From contig DAHUZE010000022.1 of the NCBI GenBank assembly GCA_027306755.1, positions 1 through 48,743 of the forward strand: DNA of 48,743 nucleotides. The letters are read 5' to 3'. Positions 15,874 to 23,973 of the stretch are shown here, piece after piece. The notes beneath the pieces are model-generated. The model saw only the letters and a list, made by a program, of their open reading frames with translations. It was not told the DNA's origin and searched no databases. The stretch is from Acidimicrobiaceae bacterium (GTDB lineage: Bacteria > Actinomycetota > Acidimicrobiia > Acidimicrobiales > RAAP-2). A program made the position numbers and the translations under genes. Positions within the stretch are counted from its first letter, which is position 1; every line of letters begins with the position of its first letter.

Positions 15874-16644
15874 ATGGACGAGGCGATCGCCGGGAGCAGT
15901 CCGGACCCATCTGGCATGTGGGCCGCCCTGGACCGGGCCGTGGCCGCCGTCGCCGGTGCGCTGGCGGCGATGGATCCCGGGGACCGGCGGCGCCCCGGGA
16001 TGAGGCCGGGCCAGTACCGCCTGGATCTGGTGGCGGACGCGGCGATGTGCGCCGTGCTGCACGATGCCGGGTTGGCAGTGTACTCCGAGGAGTCCGGGGA
16101 AACCGGGCCTTCGGACGCTGCGCTGCTCGTGGTGGCGGACCCAGTGGACGGGTCGACCAACGCCTCGCTGGGGCTCCCGTGGTTCGCGACCAGCCTCTGC
16201 GTGCTGGACGCGACGGGGCCGCTGGCGGGGCTCGTCGTGAACCAGGCTGACGGCACCCGGTACGAAGCGCGGCGTGGGGCAGGAGCGCTCCGCAACGGCG
16301 CCCCCGTCGCGCCGTCGGGCTGCCAGAACCTGGCGACAGCCGTGGTCGGGATATCGGGACTGCCTGCCCGATCTCCTGGCTGGGCCCAATTCCGGGCGCT
16401 CGGCGCCGCGTCCCTCGACATCTGCAGCGTGGCAGCCGGGGCGCTCGACGGCTATCGGATGGCAGGCGGGGGGACGCTGCACGGCTGGGACTACCTCGCC
16501 GCCATGCTGGTGTGCACCGAGGCTGGGGCACACGTCTGCGAGCTGGACGGCAGGGACCTCGTCCTGACGGATGCATCGCCCCGGCGGCCGGCGGTCGCGG
16601 CCACGCCGGCGCTCTTGGGGGAGTTGCGTGAGGCGGTCATCTGA
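15874..16644 (+). CDS. Inositol monophosphatase-family phosphatase
   Basis: 256 aa with the metal-dependent lithium-sensitive phosphatase signature: EESGE (first metal ligands), DPVDGSTNA (Asp89/Asp92 metal ligands) and the second family motif GWDYLAAMLVCTEAGA near the C terminus. Typical substrates are inositol monophosphate, fructose-1,6-bisphosphate or PAP; the sequence does not decide which. The ATG at 15874 was chosen over an upstream in-frame GTG because of the -10 box 7 nt before it. The protein is otherwise of normal length for the family and cytosolic. Confidence 0.88.
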   Translation: MDEAIAGSSPDPSGMWAALDRAVAAVAGALAAMDPGDRRRPGMRPGQYRLDLVADAAMCAVLHDAGLAVYSEESGETGPSDAALLVVADPVDGSTNASLGLPWFATSLCVLDATGPLAGLVVNQADGTRYEARRGAGALRNGAPVAPSGCQNLATAVVGISGLPARSPGWAQFRALGAASLDICSVAAGALDGYRMAGGGTLHGWDYLAAMLVCTEAGAHVCELDGRDLVLTDASPRRPAVAATPALLGELREAVI

Positions 16645-16838
16645 GGGCGGCGGACCTCGGCACCGGACAGGCCGGCGCGGCCGGCGCGGCGCGAGCTGGC
16701 CATCGGGGACCGGCCGCAACAGGCGCCCGGTCGGAGTGCTTGCGCTGCGGGCACCGGCGGCCCACAATTGCGGGCCGGCCTCCGCACCGGCCTGCACCGC
16801 CTGTCCGGTATCGCCGCGCGCACGGCGTCACAAGCACC

Positions 16839-16911
16839 GGGCGTTTAGCTCAGTTGGTAGAGCAGCTCGCTTACAACGAGCAGGTCGTCGGTTCGAGCCC
16901 GGCAGCGCCCA
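16839..16911 (+). tRNA. tRNA-Val (anticodon UAC)
   Basis: A 73-nt cloverleaf: acceptor arm gggcgtt pairs with agcgccc (one G-U pair), D arm with agctcagttggtagagc, anticodon stem gctcg/cgagc around the loop cttacaa (anticodon TAC), T arm gtcgg-ttcgagc-ccggc, discriminator A. The 3' CCA is not encoded. An accessory patch with transposase remnants follows immediately, which is consistent with the tRNA acting as an integration site, but no duplicated 3' tRNA end was found in the window. Confidence 0.95.
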
Positions 16912-17000
16912 CTTCTTTGTCACGGCGCGAGATCTGCGCGGTGTGTCCGCGGTCTCCGGGAGGCCTGGTGGGAGAACGCCTCACGGACACACCCACCTCG

Positions 17001-17006
17001 TACCCT
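17001..17006 (+). promoter_or_regulatory. -10 box for the three-TM protein gene
   Basis: TACCCT ends 7 nt before the GTG at 17014, and no ribosome-binding site is visible. Leaderless start likely. Confidence 0.4.
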
Positions 17007-17013
17007 CGTCGGC

Positions 17014-17493
17014 GTGGACGAGGATGAGGAGCTCCCGTCGCTGGCCATCGTGCTCGCGCAGGTCGCGGCAGAGCGGGAGACGATCAACGCGCACGCCGAG
17101 AGTCTCGATGGCAAGGCTGGCGTCGTCTTGGGTTTCGCTGGTGTGCTGGTGGGACTTGGCGCCACGGCACAGGTCACTGTCTCGGGCGGAGTCATCTTCC
17201 AGATGGGACTCGCGGCTGCGGTCGTTGCGGCGTTCCTCGCGGCATGGGCGTTTCTCCCTCGTCGCTACCCGGTGCTGGAGGTGGAGCGGCTCCGGCAGGC
17301 CAACCTCACCGCGTCGGAGGCGGAGACGCGCCTCGAGCTGCTCGACACCCAGATCGTGATGGTCAAGGAAGCCGCGACGTTGGTCGGGCAGAAGGGATGG
17401 CGGGTCCGTGCCGCCGTTGGCTCCCTGGCCGTCGCTGCCGCTCTGGTCGTGGCCGGTATACTCGCTCCTATGGGAGGTCGGTTGCATGCCTGA
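17014..17493 (+). CDS. Three-TM membrane protein, distantly Pycsar-effector/SLATT-like
   Basis: 159 aa. A helical N terminus (LAIVLAQVAAERETINAHAESLDGKAG) leads into a TM hairpin (GVVLGFAGVLVGLGA and FQMGLAAAVVAAFLAAWAFLP), then an amphipathic cytosolic helix with a dense Leu/Glu/Arg pattern (RRYPVLEVERLRQANLTASEAETRLELL), and a last TM helix (RAAVGSLAVAAALVVAGIL). The arrangement, with a D-KAG motif at the first membrane edge, recalls SLATT-type and Pycsar TM effectors, which form membrane pores in anti-phage defence. That likeness is topological only. The gene overlaps the next 52-aa gene by 8 nt, so they are probably made together. A decayed part-copy lies 1 kb downstream. Confidence 0.7.
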   Translation: MDEDEELPSLAIVLAQVAAERETINAHAESLDGKAGVVLGFAGVLVGLGATAQVTVSGGVIFQMGLAAAVVAAFLAAWAFLPRRYPVLEVERLRQANLTASEAETRLELLDTQIVMVKEAATLVGQKGWRVRAAVGSLAVAAALVVAGILAPMGGRLHA

Positions 17494-17644
17494 CGAGAAG
17501 GCGCCTCAAAGCGCGCCGGCCCCGCAACCGACGAAGAGTCGACCTGAGCCGCCTCCTTTTCGGCCGAACAAGGACCTCATCGGCTATATCGAGAAGGGTC
17601 AGAAGCCTCCCGTTAGGCCGGCCCCGACGTCCGAGAAGCGATAG
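17486..17644 (+). CDS. 52-aa proline-rich partner protein
   Basis: A tiny soluble protein: ATG at 17486 with gggagg 8 nt upstream, inside the end of the membrane-protein gene (8-nt overlap). The first half is Pro/Ala/Gln-rich and basic, then comes a compact motif PNKDLIGYIEKGQKPP and a charged end. No domain was recognised. The good ribosome-binding site, the overlap and codon use like its neighbour support a real gene. It may bind or restrain the membrane protein (inference). Confidence 0.6.
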   Translation: MPDEKAPQSAPAPQPTKSRPEPPPFRPNKDLIGYIEKGQKPPVRPAPTSEKR

Positions 17645-17692
17645 CCACCGCTGCCCTGACGGCTTCCTAGCTGGTCGGTCTCTGGGCAGGTT

Positions 17693-18109
17693 CTATCGGC
17701 TGGCAGCACGTTGCCGTCCCGGCGTTCGCAGGGCGACGCCGGCGTCCTGCAGGGCACGTCGTGCCGTGGTCGCCGCCCCCAGCTCCCCAGTGATCCAGTC
17801 CGCGGACCGCCCCTCGGCGTACAGCTTCTTGGCCCTGTCGACGTCGTCTCCTCGAAGCGCCCGCCGATCCCGCTTGGGGATCCCGTGGCGTCGGAGGTGG
17901 CCGAGGACCGTCGTCCGATTGATCCGGAACGACGCCGCGAGCTCCTTCACGGCGACGCCCTGGCGGTAGGCGGCGACCAGCTCGGCCACCTCGCCGGGTG
18001 CAAGGCGTCGCTGCACCGGGAGAGAGGCGACGAGCGGGTCGGTCGGGCGCACAGGACGCTCACCGTGGTGCTGCCGCAGTACCGTCCCCAGCGACGGAAA
18101 ATGGAGCAA
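17693..18109 (-). CDS. Resolvase-type helix-turn-helix protein, probable mobile-element remnant
   Basis: About 138 aa, with a TTG as the best available start, which makes the 5' end doubtful. It carries two HTH units: VAELVAAYRQGVAVKELAASFRINRTTVLGHLRRHG and DVDRAKKLYAEGRSADWITGELG. This is the pattern of the small DNA-binding proteins found next to serine recombinases in actinobacterial elements. No recombinase catalytic domain is present. A fragment of the same gene recurs at 18339-18412. It probably derives from a lost integrative element. Confidence 0.6.
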   Translation of the reverse strand: MLHFPSLGTVLRQHHGERPVRPTDPLVASLPVQRRLAPGEVAELVAAYRQGVAVKELAASFRINRTTVLGHLRRHGIPKRDRRALRGDDVDRAKKLYAEGRSADWITGELGAATTARRALQDAGVALRTPGRQRAASR

Positions 18110-18194
18110 AGGGCCGGTTCTCTACCTGGGAATACGTACGAGGCATCGCCGTCGAAGGCCGTCTCGTCCTGTGACAAGCGAGAGACTTGCCGGC

Positions 18195-18327
18195 GTTGCC
18201 GCCCTCCTCGCGGCGTGGGCGTTCCTCCCTCGTCGCTACCCGGTGCTGGAGGTGGAGCGACTCCGGCAGGCAAACCTCACTGCCTCGGAGGCGGAGACGC
18301 GCCTCGAGTTGCTGGACACTCAGATCG
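18195..18327 (+). pseudogene. Internal fragment of a second copy of the three-TM protein gene
   Basis: 133 nt that align without gaps to 17224-17356, with 12 mismatches counted by eye (about 91% identity). It covers the end of TM2 and the amphipathic helix. The 5' part and the last TM are missing. It runs directly into a fragment of the HTH gene. Confidence 0.85.
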
Positions 18328-18338
18328 GCGGCGGTGCC

Positions 18339-18412
18339 GACGTCGTCTTGTCGGAGCGTCGGCGATCCCGTTTGGGGACCCCGTGGCGTCGAACATGGCC
18401 GAGCACGGTCGT
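18339..18412 (-). pseudogene. Fragment of a second copy of the resolvase-type HTH gene
   Basis: About 74 nt similar to 17840-17912, with one indel and scattered substitutions. It keeps the TTVLGHxRRHGxPKRDRR turn of the HTH. The order and orientation relative to the membrane-protein fragment are the same as in the full-length pair, with about 480 nt deleted between them. Confidence 0.75.
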
Positions 18413-18417
18413 TTCGT

Positions 18418-18660
18418 AGGCGCCAAGCGCCTCGTCCATCATCGCCTCGAAGACTCCTGCTTCGACCCACTCGTCGCGCCGCGAGCGCACCGCCGTGTCG
18501 GAGACCTTGCGGTCGCACAGCCGTTCGGCGTCCTCCCACGAGCAGCCCGTGACAAGCCGGACGAGCATCACCTTGAAGCATTCCCAGTCCGACTTGCGCC
18601 GGCGGTGGCGCCCGAGCGGATGGGTGTCGTTGGGAACAGGGATGCGCGGCTGGACAGTAC
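18418..18660 (-). pseudogene. IS5-family transposase, N-terminal fragment
   Basis: On the minus strand the reading RHRRRKSDWECFKVMLVRL followed by VTGCSWEDAERLCDRKVSDTA and RRDEWVEAGVFEAMMDEAL matches the N-terminal region of IS5-type actinobacterial transposases. The DDE catalytic part is absent. The frame runs straight into the duplicated HTH fragment, so the element was cut by recombination. No terminal inverted repeats were identified. Confidence 0.65.
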
Positions 18661-18739
18661 TCCCGACGGCAGCCGCGAACCGGTGTCGGGTGGCTGCCGG
18701 ACGGCCAGCTCGCACTCGCCCGAGCAGGCGCACCACCGT

Positions 18740-19158
18740 GGTCGGCTGGCCGCGGCGTCGAGCGAGGCCGCGTCGTAGTCAAATGCGCGTCTCCGCGGGA
18801 ACGTCGGCCACCGCCACTGCGGCGCGCCCGGACAACGGCCCAAAGCCGAAGCCGCCTTCGCGTCGACCCCGATCCTTAGCAACGAAGCGCGTCAGAGTCC
18901 TGTGGCACAATCACGACGCGTGGAAACGTGAATGGGGTCCCCACCAACGTGAAGCCCTCGGTCGACGTTGGGAAGCTACCCCGTGCCGCTATGGCGGCGT
19001 GCGACGCGGCAAGGGGGGAGTGTCCAAGTCGCAGCGGTCGACTACCTCCTGGACATCACCGGTCGCTGTTCGTCGTAGCACCTCTGCTCGACCTCCTCGC
19101 GCCATCGCGGCGGCATCTCGGAGCAGGGGCACATTCGTCAAGTGTGGCGACTTACAGG
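18740..19158. other. About 420 nt without a recognisable gene
   Basis: It holds only short open frames with no recognisable family on either strand. Base composition is slightly less GC-rich than the flanks. Probably residual mobile-element DNA between the IS5 fragment and the CGNR gene. Confidence 0.5.
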
Positions 19159-19629
19159 TCATCCGGACCGCCGACGGCGCTGCCGGTAGGCGCGGGCCTT
19201 CATCGTGCTGCCGCAACCGGCCATGTCGCACCACCGCCGTGAGCGGTTCTTTGAACGGTCATAGAACGCCTCGAGGCACACCGGGTTCGGGCAGAGCTTC
19301 AGCCGTTGCCATTCGCCGCGGTCCACGAGCCCGAGGACTGCGGCGAGGACCCGGTCCGCCGCGTCGCCCCCGGCGATGTGCGGCACGCCATCGGGAGCGA
19401 CCTGCACGGTCAGCGGGACACGCGGGATTGCAGCGTCGCCGTCGACGAGTAGATCGCGGAGGGCGTCGCGGACCCGTCGCGTCAGCTCCCGCTTCGTCGG
19501 GCGTAGGCCGCGGTGGGTTGCCCATCCCTGGTACCCGTCCTCGTCCCCGAGCAGGTCGGCGCCCTCGTCGACGTCGACCGTATTCAGGAAGTCGACGACG
19601 AGTGCCACGTCGTCCGGGACTACAAGCAC
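19159..19629 (-). CDS. CGNR zinc-finger (ABATE-type) transcriptional regulator
   Basis: 156 aa. The N-terminal ABATE-like part (VALVVDFLNTVDVDEGADLLGD...RPTKRELTRRVRDALRDLLV) is followed by a C-terminal zinc finger of the CGNR type, CPNPVCLEAFYDRSKNRS then RRWCDMAGCGSTMKARAYRQ. The four Cys are in place, but the eponymous CGNR reads CGST. These proteins bind DNA and usually control a neighbouring gene. Start GTG 19629, 6 nt after a TATACT -10 that overlaps a palindrome shared with the divergent EamA gene, so autoregulation plus control of the transporter is likely. Confidence 0.8.
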   Translation of the reverse strand: MLVVPDDVALVVDFLNTVDVDEGADLLGDEDGYQGWATHRGLRPTKRELTRRVRDALRDLLVDGDAAIPRVPLTVQVAPDGVPHIAGGDAADRVLAAVLGLVDRGEWQRLKLCPNPVCLEAFYDRSKNRSRRWCDMAGCGSTMKARAYRQRRRRSG

Positions 19630-19630
19630 G

Positions 19631-19657
19631 TCACCAGTATAACTGATTCACTGGTGA
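19631..19657. promoter_or_regulatory. Palindromic operator between CGNR regulator and EamA transporter
   Basis: A perfect 8-bp inverted repeat, TCACCAGT (19631-19638) and ACTGGTGA (19650-19657), separated by 11 nt. The arm centres are 19 bp apart, about two helical turns. The left arm overlaps the regulator's -10 (TATACT on the minus strand, 19636-19641), and the right arm ends 3 nt before the transporter ATG. It is well placed to block both promoters. Confidence 0.65.
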
Positions 19658-19660
19658 TCA

Positions 19661-20539
19661 ATGGCCACCATTGTCGCCCTCGGGCTCGCCGCTGCCGTCG
19701 TGTACGGGACCTCCGACTTCCTGGGAGGGTTCGCCTCCAGGGCGCTCGCGTCGGTCGAAGTGACCTTCCTCGCATTCTTCGCGGGCACGCTCATGTGCGG
19801 CGCCCTCCTGCCGCTCGTCGCGACGCGCTGGTCGCTCGCCGCGCTCGGCTACGGTGCCATAGCGGGGGTGGCGGCGGCGGCTTCGATCTGGCTCCTCTAC
19901 AGCGCCCTCGCCCTTGGCCCTGCGAGCATCCTCGCGCCGATGATCGCCGTCATCGCGGCCCTCGTCCCCGTCGGCTACGGGCTCAGCCGTGGCGAGCGCC
20001 TGGGCTCCCTCGGGGGCGGCGCGATTGCAGTCGTCCTCATCTCTGGGGGGCTCCTCGCCTGCGATCCGGGTGGCCGGGGTGCTCGCCCGAGCGCTCGTGC
20101 TCTCCTGACCGGCCTGGCAGCCGGGTTGGCGACCGGCGCCTACCTCGTCTCTCTCGCTTTCACGCCGGCTGACTCCGGCGCGGCCCCGGTGCTCGTGGAG
20201 TTCGCCGTGGGGACGGCGCTGGTTGGTCTCGCCTTCGTCGCGTTCCGTCCGGGAGCTCCCGGGCAGGCGCAAGTCAACAGGCCGGTACTGATCGGGCGGA
20301 CCGCGATGCGTCTGGCCGTCGTGAGCGGGGTTACCCAGGCCCTCGCGGACGTGCTCGCTATCGTCGGGATCCACCGGGGGGACCTCGCGGTGATGGCGGC
20401 GCTCATGGCGCTCTACCCGCTCGGAACGCTCGCGTGTGCCTGGGTTGTGACTCGAGAGCGAGTGTCACCAGTCCAGGGCATCGGCATCGTCCTCGCTGTC
20501 GCGGCGAGCGCCGTGCTCGCTGCCGGGGGGCGGCTGTGA
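19661..20539 (+). CDS. EamA/DMT-superfamily transporter
   Basis: 292 aa with ten predicted hydrophobic helices in two EamA halves. The first half carries VYGTSDFLGGFASR and a helix pair around LYSALALGPASILAPMIAVIAALVP. The second carries VSGVTQALADVLAIVGIHRGDLAVMAALMALYPLGT, the typical repeat. DMT proteins export or import small metabolites such as amino acids; the substrate is not readable. The ATG at 19661 lies immediately behind the palindromic operator. It is probably expressed when the CGNR regulator releases the site. Confidence 0.85.
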   Translation: MATIVALGLAAAVVYGTSDFLGGFASRALASVEVTFLAFFAGTLMCGALLPLVATRWSLAALGYGAIAGVAAAASIWLLYSALALGPASILAPMIAVIAALVPVGYGLSRGERLGSLGGGAIAVVLISGGLLACDPGGRGARPSARALLTGLAAGLATGAYLVSLAFTPADSGAAPVLVEFAVGTALVGLAFVAFRPGAPGQAQVNRPVLIGRTAMRLAVVSGVTQALADVLAIVGIHRGDLAVMAALMALYPLGTLACAWVVTRERVSPVQGIGIVLAVAASAVLAAGGRL

Positions 20540-20727
20540 CCGCTTGTGCCCGAGATGACGACTCGGCCCTCACCCGGTCAACCTATGGCCGCGGCGGTAC
20601 CGTGCCGCCAGGTGTGTGTCGGCATTCGGTCCCGGGTGAGGCCCCGTTCCACCGCCTTTGCTGCCATCATGGCGACCAGCCCTTCGCCATCCGCAGCACG
20701 GGGCTGACCACGCGGGAGGGGCGAGTG

Positions 20728-22029
20728 GTGCAGACGACCGGTGCAGGACCGCTCGGGACGCCGCCCGACGGACAGCGCAGCGCCGAGGTGCCGGTCGTTT
20801 CAGACGGGCCTCAACAACGGCGCCGGCGCCGGCGCCGGTTGATCCTCCTTGCGGCTGGCGCCCTCCTCCTCGTGGGAACGAGCCTCGGCCTCGGCCTCGG
20901 GCTCACTGCCGGCGGTCCAGCGGGGTCGGGCACCCAGCTGCGCAGCGTGACAAGGGTCGTGCCGGTCCGGCGAGGCACGATGCAGCAGGCCATAAGCGCC
21001 AACGGAGTCATCCAACCGGCACAGGTCGCCGATCTCAACTTCACCGTGAGCGGACGCGTCACGGCGGTCGATGCCGCGGTCGGGCAGACGGTGGGCGCCG
21101 GGGCAGTGCTGGCCGCCGTGTCCGCCACAGCGCTCGATGTGCAAGAGGCGAGCGCGCAGGCGTCGTATGACGCGGCGGAAGCCAAGCTCGCCGCCGACCG
21201 GAACGCGGGTGCTCCAACAAGCCAGGTCCAGGCGGATGTTGCCGCCATCGCGGCAGCAGCAGCGCAGCTCACAACAGCAAAGAAGGCGGTGGCGGGGGCC
21301 ACCCTCCTCTCGCCCATTGCCGGAACCGTGGCGTCGGTAGGCCTCACGGTAGGAGAACAGGTGAGCGGATCCTCCGGATCGGCCAGCTCTCCATCGCGCG
21401 GTCCGAGCGGCGGCACACTGAACGGCTCGGGGGCACAGGTCGTTGTCGAGTCGACTGACAACTTCGTGATCGATACGACCGTCGACGACACCCAGGTGGG
21501 TGCGCTGGCGGTCGGCGACCACGTGCTCGTCGTCCCGACAGCCTCGGCTCCGCCCGTTCCGGGCACGCTCACTTCCGTGGGCCAGATCGCCCAGCCCGGG
21601 ACAGGCATCCCCTCGTACCCGATCACCATCACCCTCACAGGCACGCCGAGCGGAATCGTCGCGGGCATGACGGCTCAGCTCACCATCGTGGTGAAACAAC
21701 TCAAGGGCGTACTCGAAGTGCCGACGCCTGCCATCTCCTACAAGAGAGGGCGCCCGGCTGTGACGGTCGTCGAAGCTGGGGGAGCGCGGGTGGTGCATCC
21801 CGTCACGATCGGCACAACGACTGGCGGAGAGACCGAAATAACCCACGGGCTCTCGGCCGGAGCGCGCGTGGCAGTGCGAGTCGAGACGGTCGTGGGCGGC
21901 AGCAGAGGCGGACGTCGCTCGAATCCGGTGGTCATCACACCCGGCGCGCTAAAGGCGAGGGCGTTCGTGACAGGGTCGTCCGGATCGGGATTCGTTGGCT
22001 ATGCACCCCTGCAGGCAAATGGTGGCTGA
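20728..22029 (+). CDS. Efflux adaptor (HlyD/MacA-like membrane fusion protein), first copy
   Basis: 433 aa from the second of two adjacent GTG codons, with gggagg 7 nt upstream. A cytosolic Arg-rich stretch (QQRRRRRRR) leads to one TM helix (LILLAAGALLLVGTSLGLGLGL), then a biotinyl-lipoyl-like half (SGRVTAVDAAVGQTVGAGAVL), an alpha-helical hairpin rich in Ala, the second lipoyl half (ATLLSPIAGTVASVGLTVGEQV), a beta-barrel region and a membrane-proximal domain. In monoderm bacteria such adaptors sit outside the membrane on MacB-like transporters. The stop overlaps the start of the ATPase gene, making a tight operon with the next three genes. Confidence 0.85.
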   Translation: MQTTGAGPLGTPPDGQRSAEVPVVSDGPQQRRRRRRRLILLAAGALLLVGTSLGLGLGLTAGGPAGSGTQLRSVTRVVPVRRGTMQQAISANGVIQPAQVADLNFTVSGRVTAVDAAVGQTVGAGAVLAAVSATALDVQEASAQASYDAAEAKLAADRNAGAPTSQVQADVAAIAAAAAQLTTAKKAVAGATLLSPIAGTVASVGLTVGEQVSGSSGSASSPSRGPSGGTLNGSGAQVVVESTDNFVIDTTVDDTQVGALAVGDHVLVVPTASAPPVPGTLTSVGQIAQPGTGIPSYPITITLTGTPSGIVAGMTAQLTIVVKQLKGVLEVPTPAISYKRGRPAVTVVEAGGARVVHPVTIGTTTGGETEITHGLSAGARVAVRVETVVGGSRGGRRSNPVVITPGALKARAFVTGSSGSGFVGYAPLQANGG

Positions 22030-22744
22030 CCAGTTCGCTGACGTGCGGGAACCCAGCCCGCCGCTTATCGAGCTCGAGCAGGTCACCAAGGTGTACCGCA
22101 GCGGGAAGCTCGAGGTGGCGGCCCTTCGCGGCATCGACCTCCACGTGGCGCGCGGGGAGTACGTCGCCGTCACTGGCTCGTCTGGATCCGGGAAGTCGAC
22201 GCTCATGCACATCATAGGGTGCCTGGACGTTCCCACGAGCGGCCGGTACCGCCTTGCGGGTCAAGACGTGAGCGCGCTGAGCGAAGCTGAGCTGGCGGAC
22301 GTGCGCAACCGCAGGATCGGCTTCATGTTCCAGCAGTTCAATCTCCTCGGTTCGATGACGGCGTTGCGAAACGTCGAGCTGCCGCTCGTCTACACCGGAA
22401 TCCCGAGGGTGCAACGAAGAGAGCGGGCTTTGACGGCGCTCGAGCGCGTCGGGCTCGCGGACCGGGTGGAGCACCGGCCCGGCGAGCTCTCCGGGGGCCA
22501 GCAGCAACGGGTGGCTCTCGCTCGCGCCCTTGTGGGAGACCCCGACGTCCTCCTCGCTGACGAGCCGACCGGCAACCAGGACTCGGCGGCCGCGATGGAA
22601 GTCGCTCAGCTGCTCGAGAGCCTGCATGTGGCCGGCAAGACGATCGTGCTCATCACCCACGAGCAGGATGTTGCATCCTTTGCCGAGCGCACGGTGCGAG
22701 TGCGTGACGGGCTCGTGGTCGAGCTGGAAGCGTCAGCGCAGTGA
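22019..22744 (+). CDS. ABC transporter ATP-binding protein (MacB/LolD type)
   Basis: 241 aa with all ABC motifs: Walker [10 protein letters not shown] (Lys59), Q-loop FQQFNLL, signature [15 protein letters not shown], Walker B VLLADEPT and switch His in ITHE. The N-terminal [25 protein letters not shown] is typical of the MacB/LolD/FtsE group. The start is ATG 22019 or GTG 22022; both lie within the end of the adaptor gene. It ends with a GTGA overlap onto the permease. It should drive the FtsX-like permease by ATP hydrolysis at the cytosolic face. Confidence 0.92.
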   Translation: MVADQFADVREPSPPLIELEQVTKVYRSGKLEVAALRGIDLHVARGEYVAVTGSSGSGKSTLMHIIGCLDVPTSGRYRLAGQDVSALSEAELADVRNRRIGFMFQQFNLLGSMTALRNVELPLVYTGIPRVQRRERALTALERVGLADRVEHRPGELSGGQQQRVALARALVGDPDVLLADEPTGNQDSAAAMEVAQLLESLHVAGKTIVLITHEQDVASFAERTVRVRDGLVVELEASAQ

Positions 22745-23970
22745 CCTGGCTCGAGACGCTGCGAACGGGCCTGGAGTCGGTAAGGGTCCACCGCCTGCGC
22801 TCGGCGCTTACCGTCCTGGGAATCGCGATCGGGATCGCGGCGGTGACGCTCACCTTCGGCCTCGGCCAGGGCGCACGCAACCGGGTTAGCTCGGAGGTCA
22901 AAGCACTCGGCACGAACCTCCTTACGATCACGCCCGGCAGCTCCACGTCCAAAGGTGTCAGGAGCGGATTCGGCACCGGAACGACACTCACCGAGGTCGA
23001 CGCCCAGGCGCTCAGCGACAAGGTCGTCGCCCCCGACATCTCCACTGTCGCCCCGATCGTCCAGTCGTCACAGGTGCTCCGCTGGCAACGCACCAACTGG
23101 ACTGCGCCGGTGCTCGGAACCACGCCGGCGTGGCTGAAAGCGCGACGGAGGTCGGTCTCGGAGGGCCGGTTCCTCGACAGCCAGGACGTCGCTGACCATG
23201 TCGCCGTGGCGATCCTCGGCCCAGGCGTCGTAAGCCAGCTGTTCTCGGGTGTCGATCCGCTCGGTCAGTCAATCCGCATCAACAACGTGTCGATGACCGT
23301 GATCGGCGTGCTCGCGTCGGCCGGCTCGTCGGCGACATCGGCAGCCGCATCGCAGGACGACCAGGTGCTCGTTCCCATCACGACTGCCCAGCAGCGGCTC
23401 TTCCCGGCTACCTCGCTCACTTCGATCCTCGTGGCCGCCCGCTCGACCTCCCTCTTGTCGGCCGCCTACCAGGAGGCCGACGCGGAGCTCCTCGCCCTCC
23501 AAGGTGTGAAGGACCCGGCCGAAGCGGGGTTCACGATCTCCAGCTCACAATCGCTCGTGGCGACCGCCACCTCGGTCTCCAAGACCCTCACGACGCTCCT
23601 CGACACGATCGCGGGCATCGCACTGCTCGTGGGGGGGATAGGCGTCATGAACGTGATGCTCATGTCGGTAACCGAGCGCATCCGTGAGATCGGCCTGCGC
23701 AAGGCACTCGGCGCCACCCCGCGGCTCATCCGGCGCCAATTCCTCCTCGAAGCTGCAGTTCTCGGCACGATCGGCGGTGCACTCGGCATCGTCGTTGGCA
23801 TCGTGGGGACCGTCGCGCTTCCAGGCACGGTCGGCGCGCCGATCGCGGTGTCGCCACTGGCGACTGCGGGTGCCCTGGGCGCCGCGCTCGTGATCGGTCT
23901 CCTCTTCGGCGTCATCCCCGCCAGCCGGGCCTCCCGGCTTTCGCCGATCGACGCCCTCCGGAGCGACTGA
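22741..23970 (+). CDS. ABC transporter permease (FtsX/MacB type)
   Basis: 409 aa: a first TM helix (SALTVLGIAIGIAAVTLTFGLG, about 20-41), a large extracytoplasmic MacB-like periplasmic core domain (about 45-280), and three C-terminal TM helices within the FtsX domain, including IAGIALLVGGIGVMNVMLMSVTERIREIGLRKALGATPR, the family's most conserved region. It works with the preceding ATPase as a mechanotransmission-type pump. Only 3 nt separate it from the second adaptor gene. Confidence 0.9.
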   Translation: MTWLETLRTGLESVRVHRLRSALTVLGIAIGIAAVTLTFGLGQGARNRVSSEVKALGTNLLTITPGSSTSKGVRSGFGTGTTLTEVDAQALSDKVVAPDISTVAPIVQSSQVLRWQRTNWTAPVLGTTPAWLKARRRSVSEGRFLDSQDVADHVAVAILGPGVVSQLFSGVDPLGQSIRINNVSMTVIGVLASAGSSATSAAASQDDQVLVPITTAQQRLFPATSLTSILVAARSTSLLSAAYQEADAELLALQGVKDPAEAGFTISSSQSLVATATSVSKTLTTLLDTIAGIALLVGGIGVMNVMLMSVTERIREIGLRKALGATPRLIRRQFLLEAAVLGTIGGALGIVVGIVGTVALPGTVGAPIAVSPLATAGALGAALVIGLLFGVIPASRASRLSPIDALRSD

Positions 23971-23973
23971 CCG

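Noticed and set aside
16839-16911. tRNA-Val as a proven integration site
   Set aside because: No copy of the tRNA 3' end and no integrase were found downstream; the link to the accessory patch stays an inference.
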